Shown here one piece after another: positions 1 to 5,847 of a stretch of 5,847 nucleotides of DNA (position 1 is the first letter of the stretch; each line of letters starts with the position of its first letter). Position numbers and translations under genes: made by a program. The stretch spans positions 1-5,847 of the forward strand of contig JAUWDQ010000164.1 of the NCBI GenBank assembly GCA_030608745.1. The letters are read 5' to 3'. This DNA comes from Pseudomonadota bacterium. GTDB taxonomy: Bacteria; Desulfobacterota; BSN033; WVXP01; G020346125. Under the pieces are notes generated by a model. That model made no database searches and was not told the DNA's origin. It was given only the letters and a program-made list of their open reading frames with translations.

Positions 1-1
1 A

Positions 2-784
2 TATCTAGCCGGTAGTGAATTGCCGGCAGTTATCGTAAATATGTCCCGAAGTGGCCCTGGGTTGGGGGGAATAGCACCATCTCAGGGCGACTATTTCCAG
101 GCTACGAGGGGTGGCGGCCATGGTGATTATCGGATGATCGTCCTTGCTCCATCCTCCGTGCAGGAGATGTACGATCTGACCCTGAGGGCATTCGACCTCG
201 CTGATACATATCGGAATCCCGTCCTGATTCTGGGAGATTCTCTCATTGGGCAGATGAAAGAACCCATGGTGAGGAGAAGCCCCAAGAAAAAAAAGGCCAT
301 TCCAAAACCGTGGGCGTTGACCGGTGCTGAGGGGAGAAAACCGAACATCTTGAAATCGCTCTATCTAAAGGATGGCGAACTGACCCAACACAATTGGAAG
401 TTGCACGAAAAGTATCAACGGATAAGGGAAAAGGAGGTTCTCTTCGAAACCAGGGGGGTGGATGAGGCAAATATGGTCGTCGTCGCCTTCGGGAGCATTT
501 CAAGAATCGTTAAAACAGCCATGGGCCTGGCCGCGGATGAGGGGTTGAAGGTAGGACTTTTCAGGCCCATTACCCTTTTCCCGTTTCCCCAGGAGGCCCT
601 CCATTCGATTTCTCGATCCATCAAGGTCTTCCTGACAGTTGAGCTCAATACTGGGCAAATGGTCGAGGACGTCGAGCTTTCCGCTAAACGCGACGCCCAC
701 GTTCACTTTTATGGACGACCACCCGGATCTATTCCCACCCCCGAAGAGATCCTTGAGGAGATCAAGAAATACTACCCTAGATAG
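2..784 (+). CDS. vorB: 2-oxoacid:ferredoxin oxidoreductase alpha subunit, VorB-like (5' partial)
   Basis: This is the C-terminal 260 residues of the alpha subunit of a 2-oxoacid:ferredoxin oxidoreductase (3-methyl-2-oxobutanoate or 2-oxoglutarate type), a cytoplasmic enzyme that turns a 2-oxoacid and CoA into acyl-CoA, CO2 and reduced ferredoxin. The frame is open from the first base, so the gene starts upstream; the TTG at position 20 lies inside conserved sequence and is not a start. Family hallmarks are SRSGPGLG (about residues 15-22), PSQGDYFQATRGGGHGDYR just after it, and the transketolase C-terminal-like part with VGLFRPITLFPFP and ELNTGQMVEDV near the end. The last residues (PTPEEILEEIKKYYPR) look like a natural C-terminus. 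The beta and gamma subunits follow on the same strand. The sequence resembles proteins usually named VorB, but subunit sequence alone does not separate branched-chain from 2-oxoglutarate specificity. The family call is secure; the substrate is not. Confidence 0.93.
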   Translation, partial: YLAGSELPAVIVNMSRSGPGLGGIAPSQGDYFQATRGGGHGDYRMIVLAPSSVQEMYDLTLRAFDLADTYRNPVLILGDSLIGQMKEPMVRRSPKKKKAIPKPWALTGAEGRKPNILKSLYLKDGELTQHNWKLHEKYQRIREKEVLFETRGVDEANMVVVAFGSISRIVKTAMGLAADEGLKVGLFRPITLFPFPQEALHSISRSIKVFLTVELNTGQMVEDVELSAKRDAHVHFYGRPPGSIPTPEEILEEIKKYYPR

Positions 785-887
785 GTGGCAACACATTTCT
801 TCGATGCATGGGCCATCGGTCCCGAATGTGCTCTATAAATACCTCAAACAAAGAGGGCTAACACAAATTTTGCAGAAGCCAAACGGT

Positions 888-1694
888 ATGAACAGAAAGA
901 AAATGAAAGCGAAACGTAAACAGCCGGAAAGTTTGATCCTCACGAGACAGGCATTTAAGAGGCCGGAGAGTCTGACCGATGCCCCCTTCCATTTTTGCCC
1001 GGGCTGTCACCATGGAATCGCCCACCGCTTGGTTGCAGAGGCCATCGATTTCTTCGGCATTCAAGGCAAAACCATTGGGGTTGCCTCCGTTGGTTGTTCC
1101 GTTTTCCTCTACGATTATTTCGATATCGATGTTGTGGAGGCTCCCCATGGAAGGGCCTCTGCCGTTGCCACTGGGGTGAAAAGGGCAAGAAAAGACCGAA
1201 TGGTATTTACCTACCAAGGCGATGGAGACCTGGCCTCGATTGGCATTGCTGAGGTCGTTCATACGGCCAATCGGGGCGAAAATATCACCATTATCTTCGC
1301 CAACAATGGAGTCTATGGGATGACCGGAGGGCAAATGGCCCCTACGACCCTTTTGGGACAGAAAACAACCACAAGTCCCTATGGCCGAGACTTCGCCCAG
1401 GATGGTTATCCAATTCGCATGGCCGAAATGCTGGCGACCCTTGAAGGGAGCGCTTTCGTGGCCAGAGTAGCCGTCAATAATCCCGCCAATCTCATGAAGG
1501 CCAAGAAAGCCGTCCGGCGGGCCTTCCAAATTCAGATAGAGGAAATGGGGTTTTCTTTCGTCGAGTTTATCCTGGCTTGTCCAACCAATTGGAGTCTTTC
1601 GGCCCTGGAGGCTAACCAGAGGGTGGAGGATCAGATGATCCCCTACTTTCCCTTGGGGATCCTCAAAGAGAGAAAGATGGCGGATTACCTATAG
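888..1694 (+). CDS. 2-oxoacid:ferredoxin oxidoreductase beta subunit (TPP- and Fe-S-binding)
   Basis: This is the catalytic beta (KorB/VorA-like) subunit, 268 residues from the chosen start. It carries thiamine diphosphate and the proximal [4Fe-4S] cluster. Visible motifs are CPGC (C37, C40), VGCS (C70) and ACPTNW (C231), which together match the four cysteines expected to hold the cluster. The TPP motif runs from GDGDLAS (111-117) to the NN at 139-140, followed by GMTGGQMAPTT and the conserved GQKTTTSPYGRD. The start is uncertain. The frame stays open back to 639, inside the alpha gene, and ATG codons lie at 804, 888 and 903. I chose 888 for a weak AGAAG nine bases upstream and because conserved sequence (RPESLTDAPFHF) begins about 24 residues later; 903 is nearly as good. 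The N-terminus is rich in Lys and Arg and is not conserved in the family as I know it. A gap of 103 bases after the alpha gene is long for this operon type. Confidence 0.93.
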   Translation: MNRKKMKAKRKQPESLILTRQAFKRPESLTDAPFHFCPGCHHGIAHRLVAEAIDFFGIQGKTIGVASVGCSVFLYDYFDIDVVEAPHGRASAVATGVKRARKDRMVFTYQGDGDLASIGIAEVVHTANRGENITIIFANNGVYGMTGGQMAPTTLLGQKTTTSPYGRDFAQDGYPIRMAEMLATLEGSAFVARVAVNNPANLMKAKKAVRRAFQIQIEEMGFSFVEFILACPTNWSLSALEANQRVEDQMIPYFPLGILKERKMADYL

Positions 1695-1734
1695 GTAATG
1701 GCAATTGCCGCACAGGCTTATGCGGGTAGATGGT

Positions 1735-2280
1735 ATGTACTACGACGTCATCATAGCAGGATTCGGGGGGCAAGGTATCCTCTTAGCCGGTAATATCTTG
1801 GCCTATGCGGCGATGAAGGAGGGCAAGCACGTTACCTTTTTGCCTACCTATGGCGTGGAAATGAGAGGAGGTACTGCCAATTGCGCCGTGGTAGTCTCCA
1901 CCAAGGAGATCGGTTCCCCCATTATCGGCAGTCCCCTTTCCGCCATAATTATGAACCACCCTTCCCTGATGAAGTTCGGAAATCATCTGAAACCCGGGGG
2001 GCTCCTGCTCCTAAACTCTTCCCTGGTGAATCCCAAGAATGTCTTGAAGAGGGAAGTCGAACTGGTCCCTATACCGCTCAACGAGATCGCTTCTCAATTG
2101 GGCAATGCCAAATTGGCCAACATGGTTGCCCTTGGAGCATATGTAGAGAAGACGCAGATAATCAAAGAGGCCTCGATATCCGATGCACTCATCAACGTCC
2201 TGGACGAGCGGCATCACACTATGATCCCTGCCAATTTGGAGGCAATAAAGCAAGGGAGGGATTTCATTCGGGATCTGTAG
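1735..2280 (+). CDS. 2-oxoacid:ferredoxin oxidoreductase gamma subunit
   Basis: This is the gamma (KorC/VorC-like) subunit, 181 residues, which completes the alpha-beta-gamma set of the oxidoreductase encoded just upstream. It has the family's N-terminal glycine motif GFGGQG (residues 9-14) after a beta strand, then PTYGVEMRGGTANC (37-50), which is highly characteristic of these subunits, and a normal length. In-frame alternatives are TTG 1705 and ATG 1720. I chose ATG 1735 because family members usually begin a few residues before the DVIIAGFGGQG strand, and a GGGT lies about seven bases upstream, although no ribosome binding site here is strong. The 40-base gap after the beta stop fits one operon. 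Which 2-oxoacid the complex uses cannot be read from this subunit. No ferredoxin-like delta subunit follows; it may be upstream or absent. Confidence 0.92.
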   Translation: MYYDVIIAGFGGQGILLAGNILAYAAMKEGKHVTFLPTYGVEMRGGTANCAVVVSTKEIGSPIIGSPLSAIIMNHPSLMKFGNHLKPGGLLLLNSSLVNPKNVLKREVELVPIPLNEIASQLGNAKLANMVALGAYVEKTQIIKEASISDALINVLDERHHTMIPANLEAIKQGRDFIRDL

Positions 2281-2337
2281 GGGTGAACCGGAATATCCCA
2301 AAGCCAGCGGGAGGACCGATTATCTGTGGTCAGCAAA

Positions 2338-2344
2338 AAGGAGG
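2338..2344 (+). promoter_or_regulatory. Strong ribosome binding site of the XRE-cupin gene
   Basis: AAGGAGG is a perfect Shine-Dalgarno core placed six bases before ATG 2351. It fixes the start of the regulator and is the strongest such site in the window, in contrast to the weak sites before the beta and gamma subunits. Confidence 0.8.
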
Positions 2345-2350
2345 GCCCGT

Positions 2351-2941
2351 ATGGGAGACGGAAAAACCTCCGTGGAGATGAAAGTTGGTGAGAGGATAAG
2401 GGAGCTCCGGGAAACGAAGGGCCTATCCCTGAGGGAAATGGCCGATTTGACCGGGTTTTCAACGGCCCTTCTGTCCCAGATGGAAAACCATCTGATTTCC
2501 CCCTCCCTGGGCACGCTCATCAAGATATCAAGGGCCCTGGAGGTCCATTTGGGCTATTTCTTCGGAGAGGGCCCCGGGGAACCCTATGCCATAGTGAGGA
2601 AGGATGGAAGGAAAAAGGTATCGAGATTTGCCTCCAAGAATGGTGTGAAATACGGGTACTCCTACGAATCCCTGGGTTTCGAAAAGAAGGATAGGCATAT
2701 GGAGCCATTCCTCGTGACCTTGGAGCCCGCAACGATCAAATCCACCAAGACATCCACCCATGAGGGAGAGGAATTCATCTTCGTCTTGGAAGGCGAAATG
2801 GAGGTAACCCTTGGCAATCACACCGACATCCTCTATCCGGGTGATTCCATTTATTACGATTCGACCATTCCCCATCGGGTACAGTGCCGGAAGGACAAGG
2901 AAACCAAAATCCTGGCCGTTCTCTATACCTCGAAGACTTAG
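2351..2941 (+). CDS. XRE-family transcriptional regulator with C-terminal cupin domain
   Basis: This is a 196-residue DNA-binding regulator. Residues 11-66 form an XRE/Cro-type helix-turn-helix (VGERIRELRETKGLSLREMA, then GFSTALLSQMENHLISPSL and the IS.AL helix). Residues about 118-193 form a cupin_2 barrel with HEGEEFIFVLEGE and YPGDSIYYDSTIPHRV. Of the usual cupin metal ligands, H137, E141 and H175 are visible, while the first position of the HxH pair is serine (S135). This architecture and length are standard for XRE-cupin regulators, in which the cupin is thought to sense a small ligand. It lies 70 bases after the gamma subunit on the same strand with no clear terminator between, so it may be co-transcribed with and control the oxidoreductase; this is inference. 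The ligand is unknown. Confidence 0.93.
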   Translation: MGDGKTSVEMKVGERIRELRETKGLSLREMADLTGFSTALLSQMENHLISPSLGTLIKISRALEVHLGYFFGEGPGEPYAIVRKDGRKKVSRFASKNGVKYGYSYESLGFEKKDRHMEPFLVTLEPATIKSTKTSTHEGEEFIFVLEGEMEVTLGNHTDILYPGDSIYYDSTIPHRVQCRKDKETKILAVLYTSKT

Positions 2942-2994
2942 CGGTTACCAATTCCGGAAATTCCCGGTGTTCTTCTTTTAGACCCTCTTTTTAG

Positions 2995-3441
2995 CCAGGA
3001 CTCTCCATTGATCCTATTACGGATATTACTGAAACGAGCACTTTTCTGGAGTTTCCTGACTTTTTTAGGCGGGCTTTTTCTAACCTACTCCTTCACGACA
3101 ACAAAATCGGTTCGCTTCCCGTGTTGGATGGAAATAAATTGGTGGGAATTATCACGGAGACGGACATCCTGGAGCTCTTCGTGGACGTGGTGGGACTCAA
3201 CGTGAAGGGCACCCGGTTTACCATGCTCCTGGAAGATGAACCTGGGAAACTCTTCGGCGTCCTCAAGGTCTTCAAGGACCGTAACATCAACATCATCAGC
3301 GTCATCTCCCCTACCCTTACATTCGAGGGGAAAAGAATGGTAGTCATACAGATCAAAACCCATGAGTACGAGGATATTGTAAAAGAGCTCGAGAAGGCCG
3401 GCTATGAAATCATGAACGTAACCAAATGGCCTTCCCTGTAA
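2995..3441 (+). pseudogene. Remnant of a CBS-CBS-ACT (AcuB-like) regulatory protein
   Basis: The frame opened after a TAG at 2992 encodes a partial CBS domain followed by an ACT domain. The first part reads IDPITDITETSTFLE, then LLLHDNKIGSLPVLDGNK and LVGIITETDIL, which is the second CBS repeat of AcuB-like proteins. After that come GTRFTMLLEDEPGKL and NINIISVISPTLTFEGKR, an ACT fold ending naturally at MNVTKWPSL. The whole first CBS domain and the inter-CBS linker are missing, because the preceding gene ends at 2941. There is no ATG, GTG or TTG in frame before 3121, and the GTG at 3121 lies inside a CBS strand with no ribosome binding site. About seven codons (near 3052-3072, FPDFFRR) look extra compared with normal CBS spacing. 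I therefore call a 5'-truncated, decayed gene. A short ACT-only product from 3121 cannot be excluded. Intact relatives are thought to sense adenylates through CBS and small molecules through ACT. Confidence 0.68.
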
Positions 3442-3544
3442 TGCTTCTCGATGCTACGTTCAAAGATCGCATAATTAAGGATAGCGTGTAATCGATGGTA
3501 GCTCTTCCCCCTCTGGAGCGTCCTGCCCATCATAGGAAGTACTT

Positions 3545-3573
3545 TTGTAATGGTTCGTTCTGTGATACATTAT
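3545..3573 (+). promoter_or_regulatory. Weak sigma-70-like promoter candidate upstream of the MerR gene
   Basis: TTGTAA (3545-3550) and CATTAT (3568-3573) are separated by 17 bases, and each matches four of six consensus positions. It lies in the gene-free stretch 3442-3666, where a promoter for the MerR-hydroxyacyl-CoA dehydrogenase operon is expected. The match is weak enough to arise by chance. Confidence 0.25.
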
Positions 3574-3583
3574 GTGCGTAGCA

Positions 3584-3644
3584 ACGTAGTGATGTCTATC
3601 CATCTCTTTTTTTCAGGTGATCCTCCAGTTTACGTTAAGTGATG
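3584..3644 (+). repeat. Imperfect direct repeat, ACGT...AGTGATG, before the MerR gene
   Basis: ACGTAGTGATG (3584-3594) recurs as ACGTTAAGTGATG (3632-3644), differing by two inserted bases, with the ACGT cores 48 bases apart. A third ACGT core in CTACGTTC sits at 3454-3461, and its CTACGTT is the reverse complement of AACGTAG at 3583-3589. The repeat lies directly before a MerR-type regulator, so it may be part of an autoregulatory operator. That function is inferred only from position. Confidence 0.35.
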
Positions 3645-3666
3645 AATTTCCATGGGGGACAACGGG

Positions 3667-4047
3667 ATGAAATACTACAAGATTGGGCAGTTGGCCAACC
3701 TCGTTGGGGTCAGCCCCCGAACGATTCGATACTATGAGGAGATAGGCCTCCTCAATTCCATTAAACGGATGGAAGGAGGGAAAAGGGTCTACACGGATCA
3801 GGACTGTCAGAGGCTTCAGTTTATTAAGAGGCTCAAGCACCTGGGATTGACCCTGGCCGAGATGCAAGAGTTGGAGGACATCTACCGGATTCACCGGACC
3901 AATAAGAAAGTACTGCCGAGACTGTTGGAATTGCTGGATGGCCATGTGGAGAAGATCGAGGAAAGGGTCCAAAACCTGGAAAAGTTAAAATCAGAAATCC
4001 TGACCTATCACCAAAGGATCAGTGCAAAACTCGATGAACAGACCTAA
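3667..4047 (+). CDS. MerR-family transcriptional regulator
   Basis: This is a short regulator of 126 residues. It begins with the MerR winged helix-turn-helix (YYKIGQLANLVGVSPRTIRYYEEIGLL, residues 3-29), a wing with GGKRVYT (37-43), and the second helix pair QRLQFIKRLKHLGLTLAEMQ. The rest (about 78-123) is a charged, leucine-spaced helix typical of the dimerising coiled coil. No separate effector domain is present, and the only cysteine is in the DNA-binding part, so metal sensing of the CueR/ZntR kind is unlikely. The start at 3667 has GGGGGA seven bases upstream; ATG 3652 is an in-frame alternative adding five residues with a poorer site. The hydroxyacyl-CoA dehydrogenase starts 29 bases after the stop, so the two are probably co-transcribed. 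By analogy with LiuR-type MerR regulators of branched-chain acyl-CoA catabolism, it may respond to an acyl-CoA-related signal; this is inference. Confidence 0.92.
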   Translation: MKYYKIGQLANLVGVSPRTIRYYEEIGLLNSIKRMEGGKRVYTDQDCQRLQFIKRLKHLGLTLAEMQELEDIYRIHRTNKKVLPRLLELLDGHVEKIEERVQNLEKLKSEILTYHQRISAKLDEQT

Positions 4048-4064
4048 TGGATTTTCAGCTCACG

Positions 4065-4071
4065 AGAAGGA
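4065..4071 (+). promoter_or_regulatory. Ribosome binding site deciding the hydroxyacyl-CoA dehydrogenase start
   Basis: AGAAGGA lies five bases before ATG 4077. It favours this start over ATG 4047, which overlaps the MerR stop codon (TAATG) and would add ten residues not expected before the Rossmann fold. Confidence 0.65.
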
Positions 4072-4076
4072 CCACC

Positions 4077-4928
4077 ATGACAATCAAAACAATCGGCGTC
4101 GTTGGCGCGGGACAGATGGGAAGCGGCATCGCACAGATCTCTGCTACTTCCAATTTCCATGTGATTATGAGCGATATCAGTGAAGCATTGGTGGAAAGAG
4201 GAATATCCCGCATCTCTACATCCCTCGATCGGATGGTTCAAAAGGATAAGATTACCCCCTCCCAAAAAAAGGATGCTATGGCCAGAATCGAGGGTACTGT
4301 CGACATGGGGACAATGAGAGGGGCAGATTTCATCATCGAGGCCGCCACGGAAAATGAGGGATTAAAATTGGGCATATTCGGGGAATTGGATGGCATCTGT
4401 CGCAAAGGGATCATCCTGTCCAGCAACACCTCCTCCGTCTCCATCACCAAGATCGCCTCGGCCACGACACGCCCGGGAAAAGTGATTGGCATGCACTTCA
4501 TGAACCCGGTCCCGGCCATGAAACTCGTTGAGATCATCAAGGGCCTTGCCACATCGGACGAAACCTTTCGCACAACGAAGGCCCTCGCCGAAAAGCTGGG
4601 GAAAACCTATGTTGAGGCCAATGATTTCCCCGGTTTCATATCGAATCGCATCCTCATACCCATGATCAATGAGGCCATCTATGCCTTATACGAAGGTGTG
4701 GGAGACCCCGATGCCATCGATACGGTGATGAAATTGGGAATGAACCACCCCATGGGTCCCTTGGCCTTGGCGGACCTTATTGGCCTGGATACCGTCTTGG
4801 CCATATTGGAGGTACTTCAGGAAGGCCTGGGGGACCCCAAATATCGCCCCTGTCCCCTTCTCAAGAAATACGTCGATGCGGGATATCTCGGGAGAAAAAC
4901 AGGAAGAGGCTTCTTTGCTTATGAATAA
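4077..4928 (+). CDS. hbd: 3-hydroxybutyryl-CoA (3-hydroxyacyl-CoA) dehydrogenase
   Basis: This is a complete 283-residue, single-function, cytoplasmic NAD(P)-dependent 3-hydroxyacyl-CoA dehydrogenase, interconverting 3-hydroxyacyl-CoA and 3-oxoacyl-CoA. The N-terminal Rossmann fold opens with IGVVGAGQMGSGIAQ (6-20). SSNTSSVSI (115-123) supplies the conserved serine region. GMHFMNPVPAMKLVEI (138-153) holds the catalytic pair H140 and E152, and DFPGFISNR (183-191) holds the conserved N190. The C-terminal domain has MNHPMGPLALADLIGLD and ends with the usual GYLGRKTGRGFFAYE. Length and motifs match Hbd of butyrate-type metabolism; the same family also includes PaaH and single-domain beta-oxidation enzymes, so chain length and direction (oxidation or synthesis) are open. 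It follows the MerR gene by 29 bases, and an acyl-CoA dehydrogenase lies downstream, which suggests beta-oxidation or its reverse. Confidence 0.95.
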   Translation: MTIKTIGVVGAGQMGSGIAQISATSNFHVIMSDISEALVERGISRISTSLDRMVQKDKITPSQKKDAMARIEGTVDMGTMRGADFIIEAATENEGLKLGIFGELDGICRKGIILSSNTSSVSITKIASATTRPGKVIGMHFMNPVPAMKLVEIIKGLATSDETFRTTKALAEKLGKTYVEANDFPGFISNRILIPMINEAIYALYEGVGDPDAIDTVMKLGMNHPMGPLALADLIGLDTVLAILEVLQEGLGDPKYRPCPLLKKYVDAGYLGRKTGRGFFAYE

Positions 4929-4992
4929 ATATAGAAATTCTAAATTCGAAGCACAAAATCATAACGTGTTGCAGTGCTGCGGTGCTGCAGTC

Positions 4993-5013
4993 ATGCGGTA
5001 GGACCCTACGCAT
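4993..5013. repeat. Imperfect inverted repeat upstream of the acyl-CoA dehydrogenase
   Basis: ATGCGGTAGG (4993-5002) and CCTACGCAT (5005-5013) are reverse complements except for one extra G in the left arm. As a hairpin it would have about eight pairs, a bulge and a four-base loop. It is not followed by a T run, so it does not look like a terminator; an operator is possible. It lies in the 148-base spacer 4929-5076, which also holds a tandem GTGCTGC pair (4974-4980 and 4982-4988). Confidence 0.4.
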
Positions 5014-5064
5014 TCTAGCAAGTGGCGAAGAGCGACCTTTTCAGAGTTCTCAAAGATACATCGT

Positions 5065-5070
5065 GAGGAG
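5065..5070 (+). promoter_or_regulatory. Ribosome binding site of the acyl-CoA dehydrogenase
   Basis: GAGGAG lies six bases before ATG 5077 and supports that start, which also begins exactly at the family's usual N-terminus (MDFNLTTEQEMIRD). Confidence 0.75.
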
Positions 5071-5076
5071 AACCCC

Positions 5077-5847
5077 ATGGATTTCAATCTGACCACTGAA
5101 CAGGAAATGATCCGGGACATGGTCAGGGATTTTGCCGAAAAAAATATCAAGCCCATTGCCGCTCAATACGATGAGGAGAAACGGTTCCCCTTCGAAAACC
5201 TGAAGAAGATGGCTCAATTGGGTTTGATGGGGATGAATATCCCCATCGAATACGGTGGTTCAGAAGTCGGGGTTGTTGCCTATAGCCTCGCGATAACGGA
5301 AACAGGAAAGGCCTGTGCCTCCCATGCCGTGACGACTGCCGTAACCAATATGGTGGCTGAAGTGATCTATGAGTTCGGAACGGAGGAGATGAAGGGAAAA
5401 CATATTCCCAAACTGTGCAACGGGGAATATCCCGCCGGTTCCTTTGCCATCACCGAACCCCATACGGGATCCGATGCTGCAAACATTAAAACCACAGCCG
5501 TTTTGGATGGAATCCACTATGTCCTCAATGGAACCAAAACCATGATTACCAGCGGAGAATATGCCGGCGTTACGGTAACATGGGCTGTAACGGACAAAAG
5601 CGCTAAAAAGGGAAAAGGGATCAGTGCCTTCGTCATTGAAAAGGGAACCCCAGGGTTCGTCATTGGAAGGGCTGAAGAAAAGATGGGACATAGAGCTTCT
5701 TCCCTGAATGAACTCATCTTCGATAACTGCCGAATACCCAAGGAGTGCCTCTTGGGCCAAGAAGGAGAAGGGTTCAAGATTGCCATGATGGAGCTCGACG
5801 GCGGACGCATCGGCATCGGCTCCCTCGCCGTGGGAATCGGTTTCGGC
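5077..5847 (+). CDS. Acyl-CoA dehydrogenase (3' partial)
   Basis: This is the first 257 residues of an FAD-dependent acyl-CoA dehydrogenase, which would oxidise an acyl-CoA to the trans-2-enoyl-CoA and pass electrons to electron-transfer flavoprotein. The N-terminal helical domain starts with FNLTTEQEMIRDMVRDFAEK, followed by GLMGMNIPIEYGG (49-61). The middle beta domain has the FAD/substrate signature FAITEPHTGSDA (123-134), NGTKTMITSGEYAG (151-164) and GISAFVIEKGTPGF (181-194). The C-terminal domain begins with EKMGHRASSLNELIFDNCRI and LDGGRIGIG. The gene runs off the window before the region of the catalytic glutamate, so substrate class (short-chain, branched-chain such as isovaleryl, or glutaryl) cannot be read. 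A 148-base gap separates it from the hydroxyacyl-CoA dehydrogenase, enough for its own promoter. Histidine in TEPHTGSD is a mild variant of the usual motif. Length so far and domain order are normal. Confidence 0.95.
   Translation, partial: MDFNLTTEQEMIRDMVRDFAEKNIKPIAAQYDEEKRFPFENLKKMAQLGLMGMNIPIEYGGSEVGVVAYSLAITETGKACASHAVTTAVTNMVAEVIYEFGTEEMKGKHIPKLCNGEYPAGSFAITEPHTGSDAANIKTTAVLDGIHYVLNGTKTMITSGEYAGVTVTWAVTDKSAKKGKGISAFVIEKGTPGFVIGRAEEKMGHRASSLNELIFDNCRIPKECLLGQEGEGFKIAMMELDGGRIGIGSLAVGIGFG

Noticed and set aside
20..22. TTG as the start of the alpha subunit
   Set aside because: It falls within conserved family sequence and the frame is open upstream to the window edge, so the gene is simply cut.
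858..1529. A 223-residue open frame on the - strand
   Set aside because: It lies wholly opposite the beta subunit gene, which has clear catalytic motifs; the - frame shows no recognisable domain.
1700..1709. Perfect 10-base palindrome GGCAATTGCC between the beta and gamma genes
   Set aside because: Too short, single-copy in the window and without other regulatory context to support a call.
1881..2381. A 166-residue + strand frame overlapping the gamma subunit and the XRE gene start
   Set aside because: It is out of frame with two well-supported genes and shows no domain.
2952..2993. TTCCGGAA palindrome with T-rich sequence after the XRE-cupin gene, possible terminator
   Set aside because: The potential stem is very short with almost no loop, and the T-rich tracts are interrupted, so an intrinsic terminator is not convincing.
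3008..3205. A small + strand frame with a hydrophobic N-terminal stretch, possible membrane peptide
   Set aside because: It overlaps the CBS remnant in another frame, has no ribosome binding site, and its hydrophobicity comes from T-rich sequence.
3615..3622. AGGTGATC, which matches the extended anti-16S sequence
   Set aside because: The nearest ATG (3642) is 19 bases away and opens no sensible frame; the MerR starts are further still.
5260..5760. A 166-residue open frame on the - strand
   Set aside because: It is antisense to the acyl-CoA dehydrogenase, whose + frame carries the family signatures.

Overview
The window reads as ordinary chromosomal DNA from an anaerobic bacterium. Moderate GC content, a ferredoxin-dependent 2-oxoacid oxidoreductase, beta-oxidation enzymes and a CBS/ACT regulatory remnant together suggest a Desulfobacterota (deltaproteobacterial, syntroph or sulfate-reducer type) or similar lineage. 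That taxonomic guess is inference from gene content only; there is no rRNA or other marker gene here. All genes lie on the + strand.

Region 1 (about 2-2280) holds three consecutive subunits of a 2-oxoacid:ferredoxin oxidoreductase of the VOR/KOR type. These are the C-terminal part of the alpha subunit (VorB-like, cut by the window edge), the TPP- and [4Fe-4S]-binding beta subunit, and the gamma subunit. Together they would oxidise a 2-oxoacid (branched-chain 2-oxoacid or 2-oxoglutarate) with CoA to an acyl-CoA, CO2 and reduced ferredoxin. A small ferredoxin-like delta subunit is not in the window and could lie upstream.

Region 2 (2351-3441) holds an XRE-cupin transcriptional regulator with a strong ribosome binding site. 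It is followed by what looks like a decayed CBS-CBS-ACT (AcuB-like) gene, of which only a damaged second CBS domain and an intact-looking ACT domain remain.

Region 3 (3442-3666) is a gene-free stretch of about 225 bases with a weak promoter candidate and an imperfect repeat built on ACGT...AGTGATG. It precedes a short MerR-family regulator. A 3-hydroxyacyl-CoA dehydrogenase follows 29 bases downstream, probably in the same operon. After a further 148-base spacer with an imperfect inverted repeat, an acyl-CoA dehydrogenase starts and runs off the right edge.

The likely theme is acyl-CoA metabolism. The oxidoreductase makes acyl-CoA from 2-oxoacids, and the acyl-CoA dehydrogenase and hydroxyacyl-CoA dehydrogenase carry out the two oxidations of beta-oxidation. 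The MerR regulator is a plausible local controller, by analogy with LiuR-type regulators. I see no mobile element, CRISPR array, RNA gene or clearly novel system. The most notable points are the broken CBS-ACT gene, the unusual gap and uncertain start of the beta subunit, and the candidate operator sequences around the MerR operon.
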